Made by a program: the position numbers and the translations under genes. From NCBI GenBank assembly GCA_963812505.1, contig CAWEVM010000011.1:42357-106356 (forward strand): a stretch of 64,000 nt of DNA, written 5' to 3'. Shown one piece after another: positions 8,593 through 16,543 of the stretch. Origin of the DNA: JAMXLO01 sp963812505 (lineage in GTDB: Bacteria; Pseudomonadota; Alphaproteobacteria; Acetobacterales; Acetobacteraceae). Under the pieces are notes generated by a model. That model saw nothing but the letters and a program-made list of their open reading frames with translations, made no database searches and was not told the DNA's origin. Position 1 is the first letter of the stretch, and each line of letters opens with the position of its first letter.

Positions 8593-9093
8593 ATGGCGGG
8601 CAGCGTCAACAAGGTGATCCTGGTGGGTAACCTGGGCAAGGATCCTGAGATCCGGACCCTGCAGTCGGGCACGAAGGTCGCCAACCTCGCTGTCGCGACC
8701 AGCGAGACGTGGAACGATCGTCAGACCGGCGAACGGAAGGAGCGCACCGAGTGGCACCGGGTGGTGATCTTCAACGAACGCCTGGCGGATATCGCGGAAC
8801 GCTTTCTGCGCAAGGGCCGCAAGGTCTATCTGGAGGGTGCGCTGGAGACGCGGAAGTATACCGACCAGTCGGGTCAGGAGAAATATACGACGGAAGTGGT
8901 GTTGCGGAATTTCCGCGGCGAACTGACGTTGCTGGATAGCTCTGGCGGCGGGGAAGGTGGCGCGGGCGAGGGCGGTGGCTATCGCAGCGAGCGCGCGCCG
9001 GCGCAGCGTGCCCCTGTCGCTGCCTCGCGTGGCGGCGGTCCGTCGTGGGAAGCGCCCAAGGGCGGCGATCTGGATGATGAAATCCCGTTCTGA
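8593..9093 (+). CDS. ssb: Single-stranded DNA-binding protein
   Basis: The 166-residue protein has an N-terminal OB fold (VNKVILVGNLGKDPEIR, then TSETWNDRQTGERKERTEWH). A Gly-rich flexible linker follows from about residue 118, and the acidic partner-binding tip DLDDEIPF ends the protein. It coats single-stranded DNA in replication, recombination and repair. The start is the ATG preceding AGSVNKV, with a GGGGATTGAAGCG leader as the weak ribosome site. It is divergent from uvrA and shares the LexA box, though ssb itself may also have constitutive promoters. Confidence 0.97.
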   Translation: MAGSVNKVILVGNLGKDPEIRTLQSGTKVANLAVATSETWNDRQTGERKERTEWHRVVIFNERLADIAERFLRKGRKVYLEGALETRKYTDQSGQEKYTTEVVLRNFRGELTLLDSSGGGEGGAGEGGGYRSERAPAQRAPVAASRGGGPSWEAPKGGDLDDEIPF

Positions 9094-9108
9094 CCCGCAA
9101 CTCGGGTC
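9092..9108 (+). terminator. Hairpin overlapping the ssb stop codon
   Basis: GACCCG (9092-9097) pairs with CGGGTC (9103-9108) around a five-base loop, beginning inside the ssb stop codon. There is no T run, so it may be a weak terminator or an mRNA 3' stabilizer. Confidence 0.4.
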
Positions 9109-9217
9109 TGATGTAAGCTAAGCGACCTGCCCGCTTGTCTTACCTTCAACAGGTGGGGCCGATCGGCTGCGGTTCGGCTTGTCCCTTCAGAGTCTTACTC
9201 AGGAAACCGAGGGGCAT

Positions 9218-11098
9218 ATGATCAGATCGGGCAGCCCGCTGCGGAAATGCATTGCGACCGTGGCGCTCAGCGGTACCTTGCGTGACAAGTTGGAGGCTTG
9301 TGCCGCGGTCGGCTTCGACGGCGTCGAGATCATGGAAGCCGATCTGCTGACGTTCGATGGCTCACCGGCGGATGTGCGCCAGATTTGTGCGGACCTCGGC
9401 CTCACGATCGAGGTCTACCAGCCCTTCCGTGATTTCGAGGCGATGCCGGATCAGCAGCGTGGTCGGAACCTCGATCGCGCGGAACGCAAATTCGATGTCA
9501 TGCAGGCATTGGGCACGGATCTTGTACTGGTGTGCAGCAACACGCAGTCGGCCGCGATCGATGAGGACTCGCGTGCCGCTGCCGATCTGGCGGAGATGGC
9601 CGAGCGTGCGGGGCGACGCGGGCTGCGGGTGGGATTCGAGGCGCTGAGCTGGGGCCGGCACGTCAATCGCTGGGGTCATGCATGGCGCATCGTGCAGCAG
9701 GCCGCTCATCCGGCGCTGGGCCTCATCGTGGACTCCTTCCATACGCTGGCCTTGGGCGACGACCCATCAGGGATCGCACGGGTCCCGGCAGAGAAACTGT
9801 TCCTCGTGCAGATGGCGGATGCACCGAAGCTGTCCATGGACGTGTTGAGCTGGAGCCGGCATTTCCGCAATTTCCCTGGCCAGGGTGATCTGGACGTTGT
9901 CGGATTTATGCGGGCGGTGCTGGCCTCCGGCTACACCGGGCCACTTTCGCTCGAGGTATTCAATGACGATTTCCGTGCCGCGCCCGGTCGGTTCGTCGCA
10001 CGGGACGGGCTTCGCTCACTCATTCTGACCGAGGCCGAAGCTTCGGATGGTGCGGGCCTGCCTGTTGTCCCAGCATTGAACGGTGTCGAGTTCCTGGAAT
10101 TCGCCGTTGACGAGAAGACCGGTCCGGAGCTGGTGAGTTTCCTGCAAACGCTGGGGTTCCACCACGCCGGAACGCATCGGTCGAAAGCCGTCGATCTGTA
10201 TCGCAACGGCGGTGTCAATCTGGTGCTGAACGCAGAGCAGGACAGTGCCGCATCCGAACACTTCCACCTGCACGGCCCATCAGTCTGCGCCATGGCACTA
10301 CGCGTCGACGATGCTGATCGCACGCTGGCCCGCGCAAACGCGCTGCTGTGTCCCGACTGGCAGGAGCCGCTTGGCACCGGAGAGCGGCGCATCCCTTCCG
10401 TGCGCGCGCCAGACGGGACGTTGGTCTATCTGGTGCAACCGGAAGCCAGCGGGCGCAGCTTCTGGGAAGATGATTTCGAGTTGATTCCGGTCTCAGGTGA
10501 AGTGACGCCTCTGCTCGGCATCGATCATGTGGTGCTGGCTTTGCCGGTCGGACGCATGGCGTCCCACGTGTTGTTCTGGCGCGCGCTGTTCGGCCTGGTG
10601 GCGCAACCACAGTTGGATACCGCCGATCCGTACGGCCTCGTGCACAGCCGCGCCTTGGTCAGTCCCGACGGGAAGCTACGCATGGTGCTGAATGCGTCGG
10701 AGGGCCGCGGGACGCTGACGGGTCGCTTTGTTTCCGCTTTCGCTGGGGCCGGAGTGCACCATGTCGCGCTCGCCACGCCTGATATTTTGCACACCGCGCA
10801 GGAACTGGAGGTTCTGCACGCGCCGCTGCTGCCTATGCCGGTCAACTACTACGATGATCTGTCGGCGCGTTGGGCGTTGGATGACGCGACGCTGAGCGAG
10901 CTGCGAAAGCACGGATTGCTCTACGACCGCGATGAAGCAGGGGAGTTCCGCCACCTCTACACCGACACCTTCCATGATCGGTTCTTCTTTGAGGCTGTGC
11001 AGCGACAGGCCGGTTATGCTGGGTTCGGCGCTGCCAACGCCTCTGTCCGGACCGCTGCACAAGCGCGACAGAGTCCTGGCGCAACGTACATGCTATGA
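9218..11098 (+). CDS. QuiC-like 3-dehydroshikimate dehydratase / 4-hydroxyphenylpyruvate-dioxygenase-like fusion
   Basis: The 626-residue protein is a natural fusion. Residues about 1-280 form a sugar-phosphate isomerase-like TIM barrel (CIATVALSGTLRDKLEACAA, FDGVEIMEADLLTF, GLIVDSFHTLALGDDPS). Residues about 290-600 form a double vicinal-oxygen-chelate module like 4-hydroxyphenylpyruvate dioxygenase (GVEFLEFAVDE, LLGIDHVVLALP, GVHHVALATPDI). The same fusion is known for dehydroshikimate dehydratases such as QuiC1 of Pseudomonas, which turn 3-dehydroshikimate into protocatechuate in quinate and shikimate catabolism. The start at 9218 is backed by GAGGGG just upstream; an in-frame TTG 13 codons earlier is less likely. 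No quinate dehydrogenase or pca genes are nearby, so the substrate is inferred from the family. Confidence 0.85.
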   Translation: MIRSGSPLRKCIATVALSGTLRDKLEACAAVGFDGVEIMEADLLTFDGSPADVRQICADLGLTIEVYQPFRDFEAMPDQQRGRNLDRAERKFDVMQALGTDLVLVCSNTQSAAIDEDSRAAADLAEMAERAGRRGLRVGFEALSWGRHVNRWGHAWRIVQQAAHPALGLIVDSFHTLALGDDPSGIARVPAEKLFLVQMADAPKLSMDVLSWSRHFRNFPGQGDLDVVGFMRAVLASGYTGPLSLEVFNDDFRAAPGRFVARDGLRSLILTEAEASDGAGLPVVPALNGVEFLEFAVDEKTGPELVSFLQTLGFHHAGTHRSKAVDLYRNGGVNLVLNAEQDSAASEHFHLHGPSVCAMALRVDDADRTLARANALLCPDWQEPLGTGERRIPSVRAPDGTLVYLVQPEASGRSFWEDDFELIPVSGEVTPLLGIDHVVLALPVGRMASHVLFWRALFGLVAQPQLDTADPYGLVHSRALVSPDGKLRMVLNASEGRGTLTGRFVSAFAGAGVHHVALATPDILHTAQELEVLHAPLLPMPVNYYDDLSARWALDDATLSELRKHGLLYDRDEAGEFRHLYTDTFHDRFFFEAVQRQAGYAGFGAANASVRTAAQARQSPGATYML

Positions 11099-11226
11099 AG
11101 AGTAGGCCAGCGGGAACGGTTCACCGACGGGCTGCCGTCCAGCGCCGTTTGGCTCAATTGAAGACAAGCCCTAGCCAAACCCGCCTGACCGGGTGGACAC
11201 TGCAGCAAAGCTTCGAGGCGAGTGAA

Positions 11227-11526
11227 ATGAAGATTCAGGACATCGACAGGGTCAATCACCTGATTGGCGAACTGAACAGCATGAAGGAGCTGATCGCGCA
11301 CGCGCAACGCGCCGATCCTGCGGACTGCGAATTGTTCATCAAGCTGCCGGGCGACACCTCTATGAGGCTGTCAAGCGAGGGTTCGGCCTCGACGCACTAT
11401 CAGGGATTTTCCGCCTCGCCGGAATTCCTGCGCCGGCTGCAGCAGCTTGCGGTGGAGGAGCTCGATGCGCGGCGACGCAGCATCATCGGCGAACTGGCGT
11501 CGCTCGGTGTGGAGGCGGAGGGATGA
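11227..11526 (+). CDS. Small hypothetical protein upstream of an isochorismatase-family gene
   Basis: The 99-residue product (MKIQDIDRVNHLIGELNSM) looks like an amphipathic helical N-terminus followed by a short mixed region and a helical C-terminus (EFLRRLQQLAVEELDARRRS). No signal peptide, metal site or family motif is recognised. A GAGGCGAG ribosome site precedes the ATG at 11227; an in-frame ATG at 11095 would add 44 residues of unlike composition. Its stop overlaps the next gene's start by four bases (ATGA), so the two are translationally coupled. Function unknown. Confidence 0.65.
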   Translation: MKIQDIDRVNHLIGELNSMKELIAHAQRADPADCELFIKLPGDTSMRLSSEGSASTHYQGFSASPEFLRRLQQLAVEELDARRRSIIGELASLGVEAEG

Positions 11527-12218
11527 TGCGGATGAACTGGTTCGACGTTCCAGAGGTTGTAGCAAAGCGCGTCATCGCGCGGAGTGGCGTGGCGCATCCG
11601 CATGCCGATCTCGATCCCAGGCGAACGGCGCTGATCGTGGTCGATCTGCAGAATGCATTCATGGACGATGAGGTCGGTCACGCGGTCTGTCCCATGGCGC
11701 GCGAGATCGTACCCAACGTGAACCGGCTCGCCTCTGTGGTGCGTGGTGCGGGCGGGGGCGTGTTCTGGATCAAGAACACGTTCGACGAACGCGGCGCTTA
11801 TGAGTGGAGCAATTCGCATGCGATGCTGACTCCCGCCATGCGCGAGCGACGGGTCGCCGCCATGAGCGAGGGCACCAAGGGGCAGGAGCTTTGGCCGGAG
11901 CTCGATGTTCGGCGTGAGGACGAGATCGTCCGCAAGTACCGGTTCAGTGCGTTCATGCCGGGGACCTGCGATCTGCCGTATCGGTTGCGCTCGCGGGGCT
12001 TTGACACCGTGCTGATCACCGGAACCGTGACCAATGTCTGTTGCGAATCATCGGCGCGCGACGCGATGATGACGAACTTCAAGACAGTCATGGTGAGCGA
12101 CGCGAATGCGGCGATGACGATGGAGGAGCACAACGCGTCGCTGGTGGCGTTCTATGCCATCTTCGGCGACGTGATGGACACGGATTACGTGATCCAGCGG
12201 CTGACGCGGAACGAATAG
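11523..12218 (+). CDS. Isochorismatase-family cysteine hydrolase
   Basis: The 231-residue protein has the family triad: Asp in LIVVDLQNAFMDD, Lys in FWIKNTFD, and the nucleophilic Cys in GTVTNVCCESSARDAM. Members hydrolyse amides or enol ethers (isochorismate, nicotinamide, biuret, N-carbamoylsarcosine); the specific substrate cannot be read here. It overlaps the upstream 99-residue gene by ATGA and follows the dehydroshikimate-dehydratase-like fusion, so it may belong to the same catabolic unit. No signal peptide; cytoplasmic. Confidence 0.88.
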   Translation: MMRMNWFDVPEVVAKRVIARSGVAHPHADLDPRRTALIVVDLQNAFMDDEVGHAVCPMAREIVPNVNRLASVVRGAGGGVFWIKNTFDERGAYEWSNSHAMLTPAMRERRVAAMSEGTKGQELWPELDVRREDEIVRKYRFSAFMPGTCDLPYRLRSRGFDTVLITGTVTNVCCESSARDAMMTNFKTVMVSDANAAMTMEEHNASLVAFYAIFGDVMDTDYVIQRLTRNE

Positions 12219-12238
12219 GGCGCTTGCGCGTGAAGCCA

Positions 12239-12577
12239 TTATGTCGAGAGGGCGGCGACGGCCTCCTTCTCTGTGTCGTATGTGTTAAGCAAGGAGTTGA
12301 AGCCTGCGGTCTCGAGCACTGTCTTGACGCTGCCGCTGGCGCTGCAGATCGTCAGCTTCCCATTTTTGGCCTGCAGCAGCTTCGCGGCCTGTAGGATGAC
12401 TCGCAGACCCGCGCTGCTGACGTAGTGGAGCTTCTCGAGGTTCAGCACGACGCGACGGTCGGTTCCCTGGGCGATTGCCACCATGCGATCTCCGGCGTCC
12501 CCCGCAGTGCGACTGTCGAGCCGGCCGCTCATTTCGACCACCAGCGTGTCGTAGACCTTTCGGGTTTCGATCTGCAT
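12239..12577 (-). CDS. STAS-domain anti-sigma factor antagonist
   Basis: The 112-residue product is a single STAS domain (VVLNLEKLHYVSSAGLRVIL), like SpoIIAA and RsbV. The switch serine lies at residue 54 or 55 in the YVSSAGLR loop, where a kinase would phosphorylate it. Such proteins sequester anti-sigma kinases and so free a sigma factor. No anti-sigma kinase, phosphatase or sigma gene adjoins, so its partner is elsewhere. A GGGGG ribosome site precedes the ATG. It is convergent with the isochorismatase gene. Confidence 0.9.
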   Translation of the reverse strand: MQIETRKVYDTLVVEMSGRLDSRTAGDAGDRMVAIAQGTDRRVVLNLEKLHYVSSAGLRVILQAAKLLQAKNGKLTICSASGSVKTVLETAGFNSLLNTYDTEKEAVAALST

Positions 12578-12943
12578 TTCCAGCCCCCTGATGCGCGGAC
12601 GGCAGCAAGCCGTCCTGTTGACGCAAGCTAAGGGGCAACGCCGGAGCGGTCCATGACCTTGTTCGGCGAGGCGGTGATGCGGAGACTACGGCATGTTCAT
12701 GGGCCTGGGACGCCAGTGCGGCCGTTCATCTCAATAGTTGGGATAACGTTCGATAATAGCAACAATGATGAATGTCCGGACCGTCGACATTTTGCGGCTG
12801 GACTGGCGGCGACAAGAGATATATCGTTGCGCAAGTAGCAGGTTTTGGGAGGTATTTCGCAGCAAGGCGGTCTTTACATGAGCAACGCATTCGCATAACA
12901 AAACTTTTACGGTCCCCTCTCATTCCAACTTGAAGCATCTGCC
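12578..12943. other. Intergenic region upstream of the GH114-like gene
   Basis: This 366-bp gap between divergent genes is visibly more AT-rich than its surroundings, notably 12725-12840 and 12890-12930. It must hold the promoters of the STAS gene and of the GH114-like gene. No clear operator, hairpin or small gene is seen in it. Confidence 0.5.
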
Positions 12944-14527
12944 ATGACAACCCCAGAGAACGGCATTTACGTACTGCAAGGCGTCGTGCCGGCCCAAATT
13001 GCCGCCGCGCCTGTCGCTGTGAAGGTCGTCGATCTCTACAACGACAACAGCCAGCTCTTTACTGCAGCGCAAGTCGCTCAGATGGAAGCCGGCAACGGCC
13101 TGTTGCTTGGGTACTTCAGCATAGGAGAGGCGGAAAACTATCGCAGCTACTTCGCCTCGCTGCCTTCCTCGGTTCTCGGGCCTGTCGATCCATCGTGGCC
13201 TGGCAACTATCAGGTCGCCTATTGGACGGATACCTGGAAAACTGTCGCCACCAACTACATCGACCAGATGATCACCCAAGGCTATGGGGGTGCCTTTTTC
13301 GATGTCGTTGATGAATGCGAGACCGCCTGGGCGAAGGCGCACGCACCGGGCGGTGACGCCAAGGGTGCAATGATAAGCCTGATCCAGTATCTGGCCGACT
13401 ACGCGCACGCGAAGGACCCGAATTTCAAGATCTGGGTGAACAGCTCAGGCGCGGAAGACCTGATGGCGAACAGCACATTCGTCAGCACCATCGATGGGGC
13501 CTACGAGGAGGAGCTGTTCTATAAGGATAACGGCTCTCCGGTGTCGAAAGCGAACACAAGCTACAATCTGAACCTGCTGGACAATCTGGTGGCTGCGGGC
13601 AAGCCCGTCGTCGCGGTCGAGTACATCACCGGCGCGGCAAAGGTGGCTGACGTCGAGGCGAAGGCCGCTGCTGCCGGCATCGGATATTACGTGGCGAACC
13701 CGAACCTCAATCTTGATGGCGTGGACACGGAAGGGTTCGGCGCGATCCCGCCCCCACCGCCCTCGGCACCGCCGATTGTCACGGCAATCAGCGCCGTCCC
13801 GGCCTGGGCCGACCTCGGCAAAGGGGGTGTAGCGACCATCACGATGACGCTGAACGAGGCGGTGACGGTGACCGGCACCCCAAAACTGTCGCTGAACGAT
13901 GGCGGCACCGCGACCTATACCTTGGGATCGGGCACGAGCACTTTGACCTTCAGGTACAAGGTTGCCGCGGGGCAGAACACGACGAAGCTGGCCGTGACCG
14001 GTGTGACTTTGCCTTCCGGCGCTTCGGTGATGGGTGCAGCAGGCAATGCCGCCGACTTCAGCGGTGCAACAGGCGGCCTGAACGGGCGTTTGGTGGTGGA
14101 CACTTCGCGGACTCGCACGACCATCGCCAATGGCACAGGACAGACGGTCAATGCCGGTACGGGCAACGACGTTGTGAATTTGGGCGGCGGCAACGCCACA
14201 TTGGTATTCAACGGCAGTAACAACATTGCGTTTTTGGGTGGCAGCGGCAATGCGGTCAACGCGACGATCAACGACAAGTCGCAGGGGCTGACGGTCTATG
14301 TTCTGAATGGTGGCGTCGACAAGATAAGCGGATTGGCCACGGATACGACAGCGGTGATCGACCTGCTGGGAGGTCTCGGCGGCTACACCAGCGCTTCGCA
14401 GATGCTCTCCGCGATTACGAGTGACAATGCCGGCGGAGCGCTGTTGCCGCTTGGCAACGGACAATCAATTGACATCATCGGCGTCGCCCCCGCCAGCCTG
14501 CGCGCTGCCAATTTTGCGGTGGAGTGA
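12944..14527 (+). CDS. GH114 (endo-alpha-1,4-polygalactosaminidase)-like secreted enzyme with RTX-like C-terminus
   Basis: The 527-residue protein begins with a TIM-barrel domain (about residues 5-265) of the GH114/TM1410 family: VLLGYFSIGEAENYRS-like strand, GYGGAFFDVVDECETAW, FKIWVNSSGAEDLM, GAYEEELFY. Such enzymes cut galactosaminogalactan-type polymers. A PPPPPSAPP hinge leads to an Ig-like domain (about 278-385), then a Gly/Asn/Asp-rich region (TVNAGTGNDVVNLGGGNATL) resembling calcium-binding RTX repeats. There is no N-terminal signal peptide, which fits type I secretion through a C-terminal signal. The barrel assignment is by pattern and moderately sure. No type I exporter is in the window. 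Confidence 0.8.
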   Translation: MTTPENGIYVLQGVVPAQIAAAPVAVKVVDLYNDNSQLFTAAQVAQMEAGNGLLLGYFSIGEAENYRSYFASLPSSVLGPVDPSWPGNYQVAYWTDTWKTVATNYIDQMITQGYGGAFFDVVDECETAWAKAHAPGGDAKGAMISLIQYLADYAHAKDPNFKIWVNSSGAEDLMANSTFVSTIDGAYEEELFYKDNGSPVSKANTSYNLNLLDNLVAAGKPVVAVEYITGAAKVADVEAKAAAAGIGYYVANPNLNLDGVDTEGFGAIPPPPPSAPPIVTAISAVPAWADLGKGGVATITMTLNEAVTVTGTPKLSLNDGGTATYTLGSGTSTLTFRYKVAAGQNTTKLAVTGVTLPSGASVMGAAGNAADFSGATGGLNGRLVVDTSRTRTTIANGTGQTVNAGTGNDVVNLGGGNATLVFNGSNNIAFLGGSGNAVNATINDKSQGLTVYVLNGGVDKISGLATDTTAVIDLLGGLGGYTSASQMLSAITSDNAGGALLPLGNGQSIDIIGVAPASLRAANFAVE

Positions 14528-14733
14528 GGCGGTCGAACGCTCACGCGGGGGCTGATGCTTTCGCGTGTCTCGGCAGCGGCCAGGCCATGGTTCGTGCGGT
14601 GACTCGCCGAATTTACATAGATTGCGCGTTTCACGTTTGTAATCTTGTGCCGACCATGGATCTAGACGGCAAGCGCGCCTCCAGGCGGGATCGATTTGAA
14701 CTCTCGGAAGCGAGGCGGGAAGGGAGCGAAGGC

Positions 14734-15255
14734 ATGCTGAGGAACCACCGGCTTCGCCCCGTCGGCGCACCTGGACAGGTCAGCGCGGCTGTCGCCGGAG
14801 TCCTGTGTGTGTTGCTCGCGGGTTGTTCGGGAACGGCGCCGACTGTGCTGTTGGACACCCCGACTGGCGTGAAGCCGATTTACCAGCCGTCGCCAGCCAT
14901 GCCCGGAGGTCTCGTCGGTCCGCCGCCGGGTCTGAACGGCCAGCCGCCACCTCCTGTCCGACGCGGGGATCTCAGCGGCACCTATGCCGGCACTGCGGTG
15001 CCGCTGAACACAGGTGGTGGTCTGTGCATCCAAAATCAGCGGGTGGGCGGCTTCAGGGTCCGGGGCAATTCCGTGCGGTATGGAGGGTTCCGCGGGACGA
15101 TCGCTCCCGGTGGCAGCGTGCAGATGGTATATGGGCAGGATTGGATATTCGGCCAGTTCGAAGGGGCGACATTTCGTGGTCAGCTCGACCTCCGAGGTCG
15201 CTTTGGCGCGCCTGGATGTACTTACCAGTTCAGCCTTGAGCGCGTAGGTCCCTGA
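14734..15255 (+). CDS. Predicted lipoprotein, unknown function
   Basis: The 173-residue product has a signal peptide with lipobox LLAGC and the lipidated Cys at residue 31. A Pro-rich linker (PGGLVGPPPGLNGQPPPPVR) follows, then a Gly-rich beta domain (GDLSGTYAGTAVPL, VRGNSVRYGGFRGTIAPGG). This domain resembles the small barrel-like domains of exported proteins in Acetobacteraceae, but no named family is recognised. The ATG at 14734 places the signal correctly; further upstream starts in the same frame would bury it. A GGGAGCGA ribosome site precedes. It is convergent with bpt, with 11 bp between. Confidence 0.75.
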   Translation: MLRNHRLRPVGAPGQVSAAVAGVLCVLLAGCSGTAPTVLLDTPTGVKPIYQPSPAMPGGLVGPPPGLNGQPPPPVRRGDLSGTYAGTAVPLNTGGGLCIQNQRVGGFRVRGNSVRYGGFRGTIAPGGSVQMVYGQDWIFGQFEGATFRGQLDLRGRFGAPGCTYQFSLERVGP

Positions 15256-15266
15256 CTACATGACAA

Positions 15267-16049
15267 TCAGTTTGCACTTTCAGGTACAAGCGTCGCGTCC
15301 GCCGTAGCGATACCATCGCCCATATCCGCATCGGTCAGCATCCGCCACGCACCGCCCGCCAGCACTTCCGCCGGGCGGAAGCGCGACTTGTAGGCCATCT
15401 TGTGGCTCTCCGGCACCCAGTAGCCGAGATACACGTACGGCAGTCCCAACGACCGCGCGCGCTCGATCAGCCACAGGATCGCGTGCGTCCCAAGCGAACG
15501 CCGCTCCAGCGTTGGAGCAAAAAAGGAATAAACCGCAGACAGGCCGTCCCCGAGTTTGTCAGCCAGGCACGCGCTCACCATCCGATCGTCGGGATCGCGG
15601 AACTCCACGATGAAGGTCTCGATCGGCGTGTCTTCGACCATGGCGCGGTAATCGTAAAAGCTCATGGTCGCCATGTCGCCGTCACCGTGGCGCGCCGCCT
15701 GGTAGCGCTGGAACAATTGGAACTGCTCGGCCGTGGCGCGCGCAGGCACCTCGAAGCCCTCCAGCAGCGCGTTGGCGCGCCAGATCTTTCGCAGCGTGCG
15801 GTTGGGCTGGAACGTCGCGACAGGAATGCGGATCGGGATGCAGGCCTGGCAGGACGGGCACACCGGCGCGTAGGCGATGTTATGACTGCGACGGAAGCCG
15901 GCGCGCGACAGCCGGTCGTGCAGCGCGTCCGCTTCGGGGCCGGTGATCTCGGTGACGACCTTGCGCTCCGTCCTTCCTGCCAGATAGGGGCAGGGCAGGG
16001 GGGCCGTCGTGTAGAAGAACTGCGGCCGGCGCGGCGGTCTGTAGGTCAT
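15267..16049 (-). CDS. bpt: Aspartate/glutamate leucyltransferase (Bpt family, N-end rule)
   Basis: The 260-residue protein matches the Bpt/Ate family of aminoacyl-tRNA:protein transferases. These attach leucine from Leu-tRNA to N-terminal Asp or Glu, marking proteins for ClpAP. Visible signatures are TTAPLPCPYLAGRTERKVVTE-like N-terminus, CPSCQACIPIRIPV, and YVYLGYWVPESHKMAYKSRF near the C-terminus. The ATG at 16049 is chosen because the family starts there; the frame stays open upstream for 126 codons with Arg/Pro-rich nonsense that is antisense to the RDD gene. Its start overlaps the RDD gene stop by four bases. Confidence 0.92.
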   Translation of the reverse strand: MTYRPPRRPQFFYTTAPLPCPYLAGRTERKVVTEITGPEADALHDRLSRAGFRRSHNIAYAPVCPSCQACIPIRIPVATFQPNRTLRKIWRANALLEGFEVPARATAEQFQLFQRYQAARHGDGDMATMSFYDYRAMVEDTPIETFIVEFRDPDDRMVSACLADKLGDGLSAVYSFFAPTLERRSLGTHAILWLIERARSLGLPYVYLGYWVPESHKMAYKSRFRPAEVLAGGAWRMLTDADMGDGIATADATLVPESAN

Positions 16050-16543
16050 GCGTATGGCGATCCGCCTTGCATGTTCCAGGAGCCGAGGCCGGCGGTCAAC
16101 GCCCTTGCCCGCACCACGACGAGGCCGCTGGCGAGGTCGTGCAGCGTCCGGTGGCGAACGGTGAACAGCGAGAACAACAACAGCAGGCCGGTGGTTGCGA
16201 GGGTGAGGTAGAATATCAGGGTGAAGACCACGGCCTGAAGCGGCGTCGGGCGGCCGAGATCGTCGTTGCGGCGGACGACCAGCCCGAGCGCCTGCTGACC
16301 TGGCGTGGCGGAGGCGCGGCCGGCGACGAACAGCCAATGATAGCAGAACGGCACGAACGGCAGCCCGCCGAGCAACGGCAGGCCGAGCCCAAGAGTAAGC
16401 AGGCCGAACAACAACAGCACGAACCACAGCGCGGTCAGGATCAGGCCGAGCAGCAGCAGGTCGATCAGCCAGGCGAACACGCGGCGGATCAGCACGCCTT
16501 CGGTCAGCCAGTAATCGTCGATTGGTGTGGCACGGTAGATCAT
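16046..16543 (-). CDS. RDD family membrane protein
   Basis: The 165-residue protein has three hydrophobic helices: LIDLLLLGLILTALWFVLLL, a second around PLLGGLPFVPFCYHWLFV, and a third LQAVVFTLIFYLTLATTGL. The RDD-type loop FAWLIDLL near the start and TPGQQALGLVVRR are typical. RDD proteins are inner-membrane proteins, some of them ion exchangers; function here is unknown. It overlaps the penicillin-acylase gene upstream (16540-16543) and bpt downstream (16046-16049), each by four bases, so all three are one operon. Confidence 0.9.
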   Translation of the reverse strand: MIYRATPIDDYWLTEGVLIRRVFAWLIDLLLLGLILTALWFVLLLFGLLTLGLGLPLLGGLPFVPFCYHWLFVAGRASATPGQQALGLVVRRNDDLGRPTPLQAVVFTLIFYLTLATTGLLLLFSLFTVRHRTLHDLASGLVVVRARALTAGLGSWNMQGGSPYA

